This document shows, piece after piece, positions 1-5,793 of a DNA stretch of 5,824 nucleotides (the first letter of the stretch is position 1; each line of letters begins with the position of its first letter). The translations under genes were made by a program, and so were the position numbers. Below the pieces are notes generated by a model. That model worked only from the letters and a program-made list of their open reading frames with translations. It had not been told where the DNA came from and made no database searches. Origin of the DNA: CAYSRM01 sp964475205 (GTDB lineage Bacteria > Verrucomicrobiota > Kiritimatiellia > UBA8416 > CAYSRM01); the NCBI GenBank assembly GCA_964475205.1, contig CAYYVQ010000096.1, positions 1 to 5,824 of the forward strand. The letters run 5' to 3'.

Positions 1-53
1 GGACTTCTTCTCCGAGTCTCAGTGCCTCCGTGGTAAGCTTTATGCGCTAAAGG
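1..53 (-). repeat. Dispersed intergenic repeat, copy 1 (inverted relative to the right-hand copies)
   Basis: Positions 1-40 match the reverse complement of 5754-5793 with one difference (position 5). The match continues through 41-53 against 5741-5753 with two more differences, giving about 50 of 53 identical. The core CTCAGTGCCTCCGTGG followed by TAAGCTT is shared by all strong copies. The copy may be cut by the window edge, so its outer limit is unknown. No gene overlaps it. Strand is set by calling the 5754-5793 orientation plus. It resembles short dispersed spacer repeats I associate with environmental bacterial genomes; that is memory and not a search result. Confidence 0.9.
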
Positions 54-95
54 GCAGCAGGGGTTGGGGGGAAGAAGGTGAAAGTCATTGGCCTG

Positions 96-123
96 CCCGC
101 CAGCTTGCGAAGCTTGCGGCGGG
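96..123. other. GC-rich imperfect hairpin upstream of the acetyltransferase gene
   Basis: CCCGCC (96-101) can pair with GGCGGG (118-123). Inside, GCTT (103-106) can pair with AAGC (110-113) around a 3-nt GCG loop, with unpaired bases between the two stems. The sequence also holds the direct repeat AGCTTGCG at 102-109 and 111-118. It lies just upstream of the likely ribosome-binding site of the first gene (131-138). No T-run follows, so it does not look like an intrinsic terminator. It could be part of the dispersed repeat, since CGGCGG..TGAGAGG recurs at 5659-5674 on the other strand, or a structure in the mRNA leader. Confidence 0.45.
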
Positions 124-150
124 TTGAGAGGGGGGAGGCTGGTTTGACTT

Positions 151-837
151 ATGTGTGATCGAAAAGAAAATTGTGACAGCTACTTTGCGCATGAATCTTC
201 TTATGTGGAGGAGGGGGCTGTTGTTGGGGAAGGCACCAGGATATGGCATTTCTCCCATGTAATGCCAGGGGCGAGAATTGGTAAAAACTGCAACATAGGG
301 CAGAATGTCAACATTGCCGGCAATGTCCGGATTGGCGATTGCGTTAAGATTCAGAACAATGTTTCCGTCTACGAGGGGACCATTGTTGAGGACTTTGTTT
401 TCCTGGGTCCGTCGTGTGTTCTAACCAACATTTCGAACCCGCGATCCGAGATAACAAGAAAAACCCTTTACGAACCCACCATTATACGCCGGGGTTCAAC
501 TGTTGGCGCCAATGCCACGATAGTATGCAGCGTTGAGATCGGGCGTTATGCCTTTGTGGCCGCAGGCGCGGTGGTAACCCGCGATGTCCCGGATTATGGG
601 CTGGTGATGGGCAATCCCGCCAGGCGTACCGCATGGGTCAGTCGTCACGGCCATCGTCTGGGGGCCCCTGATGCGGAAGGCATAATGAAATGCCCTGAAA
701 GCGGCTTGCGTTATCGCGTATCCTCAGATGGGAATCTGGTCTGCCTGGATATCGGCGAAGACGAGCCCTTACCCGAAGAGATGAGGGTTGGCGCTGCCGG
801 GTATCAGTCGGTCAAAGAAAATACCCGGGAGAAGTGA
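151..837 (+). CDS. wbpD: WbpD/WlbB-type UDP-2-acetamido-3-amino-2,3-dideoxyglucuronate N-acetyltransferase
   Basis: This cytoplasmic acyltransferase belongs to the left-handed beta-helix (hexapeptide repeat) family. WbpD-type enzymes transfer acetyl from acetyl-CoA to the 3-amino group of UDP-GlcNAc3NA, giving UDP-2,3-diacetamido-2,3-dideoxyglucuronate for surface polysaccharide. Imperfect hexapeptide repeats (IGxxxxIG, VRIGDCVKI, VEIGRYAFV) run from about residue 22 to 145. Family landmarks are IWHFSHV (31-37), KIQNNVSVYEG (66-76), GPS (86-88), TNISNPRS (92-99), VVTRDVP (141-147), GNPAR (154-158) and a C-terminal CPESGLRY (181-188), matching the CPxTGxxY tail I recall for WbpD. At 228 residues it is longer than the roughly 190 usual for WbpD; the excess is an acidic, low-homology tail after about 195. 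The ATG at 151 follows a purine-rich GGGGAGG (132-138), rather far at about 12 nt, and the N-terminus matches the family. Family assignment is strong; the exact substrate is inferred, because WbpA, WbpB and WbpE partners are not in the window. Confidence 0.9.
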   Translation: MCDRKENCDSYFAHESSYVEEGAVVGEGTRIWHFSHVMPGARIGKNCNIGQNVNIAGNVRIGDCVKIQNNVSVYEGTIVEDFVFLGPSCVLTNISNPRSEITRKTLYEPTIIRRGSTVGANATIVCSVEIGRYAFVAAGAVVTRDVPDYGLVMGNPARRTAWVSRHGHRLGAPDAEGIMKCPESGLRYRVSSDGNLVCLDIGEDEPLPEEMRVGAAGYQSVKENTREK

Positions 838-838
838 G

Positions 839-856
839 CAGGTTTGAAATAACCTG
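839..856. other. Small perfect hairpin just after the acetyltransferase stop codon
   Basis: CAGGTT (839-844) and AACCTG (851-856) form a perfect 6-bp stem with a 6-nt loop TGAAAT, starting 2 nt after the TGA at 835-837. No T-run follows, so it is not a canonical intrinsic terminator. It may weakly attenuate transcription or protect the 3' end of the upstream message. The remainder of the 124-nt spacer has no promoter that I can support. Confidence 0.35.
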
Positions 857-961
857 GAAATCAAGTGAATGTAAAATCGCGGATGACGACACGAATGACA
901 ATTATTAAAGACACGTTCCTGAGTCTTGATGATCTCGATTCGTGATGTTGTTTATTTTTCT

Positions 962-2020
962 ATGAATAGAATTCTGATAACTGGAGGCGCGGGTTTTGTC
1001 GGGTCTACACTTGCGTTGCATTTTCAACGAGAGATGCCTGGCGTTCAAGTAACTTGTCTTGATAATCTGTATCGAAAGGGTTCTGAATTCAACCGAGAGC
1101 GTATCGTAACTGCAGGCATAGAATTCTTACACGGTGATGTTCGCAAACGAGAGTCCTTCAATCTGCCACGCTATGATTTAATTGTTGACGCTGCCGCTGA
1201 ACCTTCGGTTCTTGCGGGTCAGGACGGAGATGTAGAGTATGTGGTTGATACTAATCTGGGTGGCACTCTCAATGTTTTGGAAGCTGCACGTAAATGGTCG
1301 GCCAAATTGCTTTTTCTGTCAACGAGCCGTGTATATCCTGTAAAGCAACTCAAAGAGATTGCATTGGAAGAGCGAGAGAAGAGATTTGAAATCATGCGGG
1401 ATCAATGCGTGAAGGGCATTTCACAGAAAGGTATATCGGAGGAGTTTCCTTTGCGTGGCGGTCGCACATTGTATGGCGCCACGAAGTTCGCCTCTGAGAT
1501 CATGGTCGCCGAATACGCCTTGCAGTTCGATGTCAAGGCGCTTATAAATCGGTGTGGCGTACTTTCTGGACCATGGCAAATGGGTAAAGTAGACCAAGGT
1601 GTTTTTGCATTGTGGATAGCCGCACATTGTTATGAATTTCCACTGAAGTATATAGGTTATGGTGGTAGACAGGTGCGTGACACGCTGCATATTGCTGATC
1701 TAGCATCCCTGGTCACAATGCAGATGGCAAATGATAGCTTGTGGGACGGCCGAATCTACAACGTTGGAGGCGGCCGTGAATGCAGTGTTTCATTGATTGA
1801 GTTGACTGAGATAGCTCAAGACGTAACCGGTAAGGCAATTCCGATATCGGATGAGCCAACAGAAAGAGAAGGTGATATTCCACTTTATATATCCGATTGT
1901 AGTCGGGTTTGCCATGATTGTGACTGGTTGCCAACTCGTAATGTTCGAGACATAGCTTCGGATATAAAAAGATGGATAGAAAACAACCGTGATGTGTTGG
2001 AGCCAATCTATTGCAGATAA
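962..2020 (+). CDS. Extended SDR nucleotide-sugar epimerase/dehydratase, CDP-paratose/tyvelose 2-epimerase-like
   Basis: An NAD(P)-dependent sugar-nucleotide enzyme of the extended short-chain dehydrogenase family, expected in the cytoplasm. From the ATG at 962 the protein has 352 residues. It opens with MNRILITGGAGFVGS, carrying the GxxGxxG Rossmann motif (G8, G11, G14). D34 in CLDNLYRKG follows strand 2, as in NAD-preferring members. The catalytic region has LSTSRVY (119-125) and an intact YGATK (Y171, K175). C-terminal landmarks are GRQVRDTLHIADL (235-247) and YNVGGG (266-271). The DNLxRKG, GRQVRDxLH and NxGGTLNxLEA patterns are those I recall from CDP-tyvelose 2-epimerase (RfbE), but the usual STNKVYG is STSRVYP here, so the substrate may differ. 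The frame is open upstream to a TTG at 926 and an ATG at 929; 962 is preferred because it gives the standard family N-terminus, although no start has a clear Shine-Dalgarno. It sits 18 nt before a second, related SDR gene. SDR assignment is firm; reaction and substrate are uncertain. Confidence 0.85.
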   Translation: MNRILITGGAGFVGSTLALHFQREMPGVQVTCLDNLYRKGSEFNRERIVTAGIEFLHGDVRKRESFNLPRYDLIVDAAAEPSVLAGQDGDVEYVVDTNLGGTLNVLEAARKWSAKLLFLSTSRVYPVKQLKEIALEEREKRFEIMRDQCVKGISQKGISEEFPLRGGRTLYGATKFASEIMVAEYALQFDVKALINRCGVLSGPWQMGKVDQGVFALWIAAHCYEFPLKYIGYGGRQVRDTLHIADLASLVTMQMANDSLWDGRIYNVGGGRECSVSLIELTEIAQDVTGKAIPISDEPTEREGDIPLYISDCSRVCHDCDWLPTRNVRDIASDIKRWIENNRDVLEPIYCR

Positions 2021-2038
2021 GGGACTTTAAGGGGAATT

Positions 2039-3097
2039 ATGAACGCAGTTATAGTTACCGGCGCGGCCGGGCTGGTAGGTGGAGAATCCGCGAAATTCTA
2101 TCTTGAAAAAGGATATAGAGTTCTTGGGATTGACAATGACATGCGAGCCAGTTTTTTTGGAAAGGCTGCATCAACTAAATGGCAAAGAGAACGCCTGCTC
2201 AGAGATTACGATGAATATAAGCACTATGATATAGATATTCGAGATGCTGAATCAATAGACGAGTTGTTCAGAAGTTTCACCAATGATATATCATTGGTGA
2301 TACATACGGCAGCTCAGCCATCGCACGATTGGGCGGCATCTGACCCGGTAATTGATTTTACTGTGAATGCAAACGGGACTTCTGCCTTGCTTGAGGCTAC
2401 GCGCAAGTTTGCGTCAGAGGCGGTATTCATCTTTACTTCGACAAACAAAGTCTATGGTGACAGGCCTAACACTCTTCCGCTTATCGAGCAGGAGACCCGT
2501 TGGGAGGTTGACCCTGCACACGAGTACGCTGAACACGGTATTGACGAGACAATGTCCATAGATGCCTGCACTCACAGTTTATTTGGAGCTTCCAAAGTAG
2601 CGGCTGATGTGTTGGTTCAAGAATACGGGAAATACTTCGGCATGAAGACCGCTTGTTTCCGGGGAGGCTGTTTGACAGGTCCTGGTCACTCTGGCGCGGA
2701 GCTGCATGGCTTTCTGTCATACCTGATGAAGTGCGCGGTATCCGGCAGGGAATACAAGGTTTTTGGATACAAGGGTAAGCAGGTGAGAGACAATATTCAC
2801 AGCGCCGATCTTGTATCCGCATTTCACGCATTCTACAATGCGCCACGCTCAGGGGAAGTGTATAACATGGGAGGAAGCCGTTTCAGTAATTGTTCAATGC
2901 AGGAAGCCATTCGCATTTGCGAGGATATTGTTGGAAAGAAGATGAACACCACCTATGTTGATAGGAACCGAATCGGCGATCATATCTGGTGGATCAGCAA
3001 TATTGAGAAGTTTAAAGCCCATTACCCCGGATGGAAGTTGACATATGATGTTCGCGCAATTCTTGAAGAGATTTACAAAGCCAGCATCTCAGCTTGA
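2039..3097 (+). CDS. CDP-paratose/tyvelose 2-epimerase-like SDR with Phe in place of the catalytic Tyr
   Basis: A 352-residue extended SDR, probably cytoplasmic and acting on a nucleotide-bound sugar. The N-terminus VIVTGAAGLVGG holds GxxGxxG (G8, G11, G14). IDND (31-34) ends strand 2, and HTAAQPSHD (89-97) and TSTNKVYGD (133-141) are strongly like CDP-tyvelose epimerase, as are KQVRDNIHSADL (247-258) and YNMGGS (275-280). The YxxxK site reads SLFGASK, so the tyrosine position is F182 (codon TTT, 2582-2584) while K186 is kept. Y139 in NKVYG is at a different place and is not the usual acid/base. I recall relatives with the same LFGASK form, so this may be a subfamily trait and not a lesion; the frame is intact. 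The ATG at 2039 follows AAGGGG (2029-2034). The 18-nt gap from the preceding SDR gene points to co-transcription and perhaps a joint function. A 24-bp palindrome lies within it (2277-2300). Family is firm; activity is uncertain because of F182. Confidence 0.87.
   Translation: MNAVIVTGAAGLVGGESAKFYLEKGYRVLGIDNDMRASFFGKAASTKWQRERLLRDYDEYKHYDIDIRDAESIDELFRSFTNDISLVIHTAAQPSHDWAASDPVIDFTVNANGTSALLEATRKFASEAVFIFTSTNKVYGDRPNTLPLIEQETRWEVDPAHEYAEHGIDETMSIDACTHSLFGASKVAADVLVQEYGKYFGMKTACFRGGCLTGPGHSGAELHGFLSYLMKCAVSGREYKVFGYKGKQVRDNIHSADLVSAFHAFYNAPRSGEVYNMGGSRFSNCSMQEAIRICEDIVGKKMNTTYVDRNRIGDHIWWISNIEKFKAHYPGWKLTYDVRAILEEIYKASISA
2277..2300. repeat. Perfect 24-bp palindrome inside the second epimerase gene
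   Basis: TCACCAATGATA (2277-2288) is followed directly by its exact reverse complement (2289-2300), with no spacer. The symmetry stops on both sides, since 2276 and 2301 are both T. It encodes residues around TNDISLV (81-87) of the SDR, between strand segments and not at a catalytic motif. With no loop it suits a protein-binding operator or a cruciform more than an RNA hairpin. Whether it has any function is unknown. Confidence 0.9.
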
Positions 3098-3220
3098 CCA
3101 GGCACGTAAAAGGTTTTGTGACAGCCACCGAAGACACAAGTCGACATAAGGTTTTTTGCTGCAGATTTTGTTTTCACGAAAGAATGTTAAGTGAGTAATA
3201 CATTCAGAAACTAAGATGGT

Positions 3221-4480
3221 ATGAGAACACAGGAAGACAAGCAATCGTATGACATTCTTGTTGCGAGTTATTCTGCAATTCGAGAGGGAGTCAGAACGTC
3301 TTCTGCCGGTCCAGTTGTGCCCATGCTTCGATATTTCTCGAATAATGCGGGCAACGTTTTTTTGCTGGAGCAAAATCTTCCCGAGTGCGACTTTCTGGAT
3401 CCTAGGATCGAATGGTATAAGAACGGAAAACTCGAAGGCACTTTTCTGTTTCCACGGTGGCTCAGATGGCTTTTCGCGATTCCGACGGCTAAACAGGATT
3501 CCAATCGAACATATCTTAGACTGAAGCTAAGGGATATACTATCCGTAATCTGGGCAGTTGTGCTATTCAGGAAGCACGTGGGACATCCTGAAGTGATGCT
3601 GGGAGTTGAGTGTATAAACGCGTTATCTCTCTGGTTTTGCCGGAGAATTTGGGGCATGAAATCGAAAGTCGTTTATTACTTGTTTGATTACTGTGAAAAG
3701 CGCTATCCGAATAGATGGGTTAACAATCTTTATCTCTGGCTGGACAAGATGGCAGCATATAAGAGTGATGCGACATGGAACATTTCCAAAGTCATAGAAT
3801 TGTCGAGAATCAAGAGGGGGCTTGACGAAGACAGAATGAGAGAACAGGTTACTGTCAATTACGGCATGTTTTCCGATCAGCTTCAATTTACTGACTACGA
3901 TGATTGCAGGAAGACGGTTATGGTCTACGCAGGTGGCGTTGACTGGTGGTCGGGCTTGGATCTTATTATCGACGCAATGCCTAAGCTTGTCGAAAACTGT
4001 CCGGAAATTGTGCTGAAGATAATGGGGCGTGGAGCGAGAGAAAAGCATTACAGGCAAAAAGTGAGTGACCTTGGCGTTGAAAAGCATGTTGTGTTTGGCG
4101 GTTATATTGCCCAGCCCGATGAAGTTTTTAGACAGCTTTCGGAATGTTCTTTTGCTTTAGCGGTTTACTCTGAGCTTGGTTCTCCGACTGAAGGGCTGGA
4201 GTCAACAAAGAAATACGGGGATGTAATCAAGATAAGAACTTACCTGGCATGCGGATTGCCAATTATAGTGACCGATGTTCCGTTCAGCGCGAGAGAGGTA
4301 CGCGAAGCCGGCGCTGGAATTATGATTGACTACAACTTAGAAGAATTGGTCTCTGCGGCGGAAAAACTGTACAAGGATCCGGATTTCAATAGTTCGTGCC
4401 GCTCTGCAGCCCGGAGGCTCGCTGAACGCAACATGTGGGAAAGGAATTACGACAAAGGCATGAGGGCTGTTTTACAATAG
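3221..4480 (+). CDS. GT4-type (group 1) glycosyltransferase
   Basis: A 419-residue GT-B fold glycosyltransferase, expected at the cytoplasmic face of the inner membrane, moving a sugar from a nucleotide donor to a glycan acceptor. The N-terminal half (about 1-225) is variable, with hydrophobic helices such as 105-116 but no signal peptide. The C-terminal Rossmann half shows the GT4 order: VYAGGVDWWSGLDLIIDA (235-252), the counterpart of YxGxxxxxKGxxxLIxA; KIMGRG (266-271); VFGGYIAQPDEVFRQLSECSFALAVY (291-316); and KIRTYLACGLPIIVTDVP (337-354), equivalent to KLFEYLACGLPVV. In that last motif the Glu usual before YLACG is T340, and the Lys of the KG motif is W or S, so donor contacts are atypical. 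The ATG at 3221 has a weak upstream purine run (AAGATGG, 3213-3219). It lies 123 nt after the SDR pair on the same strand, and may be on the same transcript. Fold and class are clear; donor, acceptor and linkage are not. Confidence 0.85.
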   Translation: MRTQEDKQSYDILVASYSAIREGVRTSSAGPVVPMLRYFSNNAGNVFLLEQNLPECDFLDPRIEWYKNGKLEGTFLFPRWLRWLFAIPTAKQDSNRTYLRLKLRDILSVIWAVVLFRKHVGHPEVMLGVECINALSLWFCRRIWGMKSKVVYYLFDYCEKRYPNRWVNNLYLWLDKMAAYKSDATWNISKVIELSRIKRGLDEDRMREQVTVNYGMFSDQLQFTDYDDCRKTVMVYAGGVDWWSGLDLIIDAMPKLVENCPEIVLKIMGRGAREKHYRQKVSDLGVEKHVVFGGYIAQPDEVFRQLSECSFALAVYSELGSPTEGLESTKKYGDVIKIRTYLACGLPIIVTDVPFSAREVREAGAGIMIDYNLEELVSAAEKLYKDPDFNSSCRSAARRLAERNMWERNYDKGMRAVLQ

Positions 4481-4581
4481 CTTTACCCTATATGTTGTGT
4501 TCAAGCGAGAGAGCGTATGCATGTGAGGCGAAAGGCCGCCAGATGGAGAAGCTGCTTGCTGTAGTGCGTACTATTGACTTT

Positions 4582-5559
4582 TTACCAAGCTCGTTTATGT
4601 CTGATGCGGATTTTCAGGAAACTTACCAGGTACAGCACACTTGTGGACCAGCACATTGGCGCGTGTAACAGCCATAATGGTTCTTTCCGGGCAACGGCTT
4701 GTTTTATTGAGTACACCAACGGAAAAACCAATGTCAGGTGCTTCAGCGCCGCAAGATAGATGTTTTTTCCGGCATAGTCGACCCATGTCTCGCGTTCTTC
4801 TTTGCGCGTAGTGTGCTTTAATGCGATTTTGGTTCTTTTGCGGCAATAGCCGCTCAATGAATCCGTGTAGTAATGCCGGACTCCATATCCGTTAATCATT
4901 GCAAAACGCGCATTTCCTTCCAGCGCCAGCCGCAATGTAACCTGTCCTTCTTCGAATGTGTCTTCTGCAAGGAAGCTGTCTATTTTGTCCCTTGCAAAGA
5001 TAAAGCCGTTTGCTCCGCATGGATATCCCGGCGGCAGGTGGAAACGGCGATAAATAAGATGTTCATGCTTTTCTTCTGCTTCCAGGGTGGGTTTTGAAGC
5101 AATTTCCCATGCAAGCGGATCGTTGATGTGCAGTATTGCTGTCAGGAAGTTATTTACCGCGTTTCCGCCGGGTATTTTCAGGTAGTTAGATTCAACCCCG
5201 AAGATGTCCGGAAAGTAGTCAAAGGTTTTCAATGATTTGTTCAGCCAATCTTTCTGCACAATCTCGTTGTCGGCATCAAGAAGAACCAGGTACCTGCCAC
5301 GTGATTGACGAAGGGCCTCTGCCTTGCCGAATTCAGCAATCTTTTTCTTGTTAGGGATGATCCTGCAGAAGATATTTGTCTGCTCGCTCCAGATTTTTAC
5401 TAAATTAACTGTTGCGTCGGTGGACAGCGCATCCGCGATAAGGACCTCAATTTCTGAATGCTCGAAAGTCTGTGCGGCGATGCTTTCCAGACAACGCTCG
5501 ATATTTCTTTCTTCGTTCAATGTTGGAATTATAAAAGATACTGTTGGCTTGTTCATCAT
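4582..5559 (-). CDS. GT2-type glycosyltransferase (GT-A fold) with hydrophobic C-terminus
   Basis: A 325-residue inverting-type glycosyltransferase, using a nucleotide sugar to extend a glycan or lipid-linked acceptor at the inner membrane. It begins with the classic GT2 N-terminus VSFIIPTLNEERNIERCLESIAAQ (7-30), which binds the nucleotide. IADALSTDATV (41-51) follows, then KAEALRQSRGRYLVLLDADNEI (79-100) with the metal-binding DAD (95-97). GANGFIFAR (182-190) and FEEGQVTLRLALEG (202-215) fit the acceptor/base region. Two hydrophobic stretches near 266-284 and 296-314 suggest membrane association, and the extreme C-terminus is basic (KIRIRHKRAW). The start is one of two adjacent ATGs at 5559 and 5556, with only a weak GCAGG (5571-5575) upstream. 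It is convergent with the GT4 gene, 101 nt apart, so it is transcribed separately. A repeat copy lies 42 nt upstream of its start. Class is confident; donor and acceptor are unknown. Confidence 0.88.
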   Translation of the reverse strand: MMNKPTVSFIIPTLNEERNIERCLESIAAQTFEHSEIEVLIADALSTDATVNLVKIWSEQTNIFCRIIPNKKKIAEFGKAEALRQSRGRYLVLLDADNEIVQKDWLNKSLKTFDYFPDIFGVESNYLKIPGGNAVNNFLTAILHINDPLAWEIASKPTLEAEEKHEHLIYRRFHLPPGYPCGANGFIFARDKIDSFLAEDTFEEGQVTLRLALEGNARFAMINGYGVRHYYTDSLSGYCRKRTKIALKHTTRKEERETWVDYAGKNIYLAALKHLTLVFPLVYSIKQAVARKEPLWLLHAPMCWSTSVLYLVSFLKIRIRHKRAW

Positions 5560-5601
5560 GTCGTGTCAAACCTGCATTTGATATTTTTCTACTGTAGAAG
5601 A

Positions 5602-5641
5602 AAGCTTACCACGGAGCCACTGAGACTCGGAGAAAAGGTCC
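5602..5641 (+). repeat. Dispersed intergenic repeat, copy 2
   Basis: This 40-bp copy begins AAGCTTACCACGGAG and matches copy 3 (5754-5793) at 38 of 40 positions and the reverse complement of copy 1 (1-40) at 37 of 40. It lies 42 nt upstream of the start of the minus-strand glycosyltransferase gene. Read on the minus strand it points towards that gene in the same sense as copy 1 points towards the acetyltransferase gene. Confidence 0.9.
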
Positions 5642-5680
5642 ACGCCTTCTCTCTTCTTCCTCTCACTACCGCCGTCGCGT

Positions 5681-5701
5681 GACTCAGTGTCTCTATGGTT
5701 A
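5681..5701 (-). repeat. Degenerate inverted copy of the repeat core
   Basis: GACTCAGTGTCTCTATGGTTA is, in reverse complement, a diverged form of the repeat core: ACCATAGAGACACTGAG matches ACCACGGAGGCACTGAG at 14 of 17 positions. It lies between copies 2 and 3 in the opposite orientation, so it could form an imperfect stem with 5607-5623 across a loop of about 58 nt. Confidence 0.6.
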
Positions 5702-5740
5702 CAATCTTTTTCCCTCCAAAGCCCCTACTTCCCTTTCGCG

Positions 5741-5793
5741 CCTTTAGCGGATCAAGCTTACCACGGAGGCACTGAGACTCGGAGAAGAGGTCC
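5741..5793 (+). repeat. Dispersed intergenic repeat, copy 3
   Basis: The 40-bp core at 5754-5793 differs from copy 2 at two positions and from the reverse complement of copy 1 at one. The adjoining 5741-5753 (CCTTTAGCGG and ATC) also matches the sequence beside copy 1, while copy 2 lacks it, so copies 1 and 3 are closer kin. It forms the right end of the inverted pair enclosing all five genes. Confidence 0.9.

Noticed and set aside
844..877. Promoter-like TTGAAA (844-849) with TAAAAT (872-877) upstream of the first epimerase
   Set aside because: The spacer is 22 nt, outside the usual 16-18, and the first hexamer lies in the hairpin after the previous gene.
3166..3201. Promoter-like TTGTTT (3168-3173) and TAATAC (3196-3201) upstream of the GT4 gene
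   Set aside because: The spacing is 22 nt, too long for a sigma-70 type promoter, and neither hexamer is close to consensus.
3398..3409. 12-bp palindrome GATCCTAGGATC in the GT4 gene
   Set aside because: A palindrome of this length is expected about once by chance in a window of this size.
4481..4581. Possible bidirectional terminator between the convergent glycosyltransferase genes
   Set aside because: Only a 3-bp GGC/GCC stem is visible near 4527-4540 and no T-run follows on either strand, so a terminator cannot be supported.
4435..4668. Plus-strand open frame across the junction of the two glycosyltransferase genes
   Set aside because: It overlaps the 3' ends of both well-supported genes, has no recognisable motif and no ribosome-binding site.
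1..5793. CRISPR array or transposon ends suggested by the repeated 40-bp units
   Set aside because: Only three strong copies exist, in mixed orientation and without regular spacers, and there is no cas or transposase gene between or beside them.
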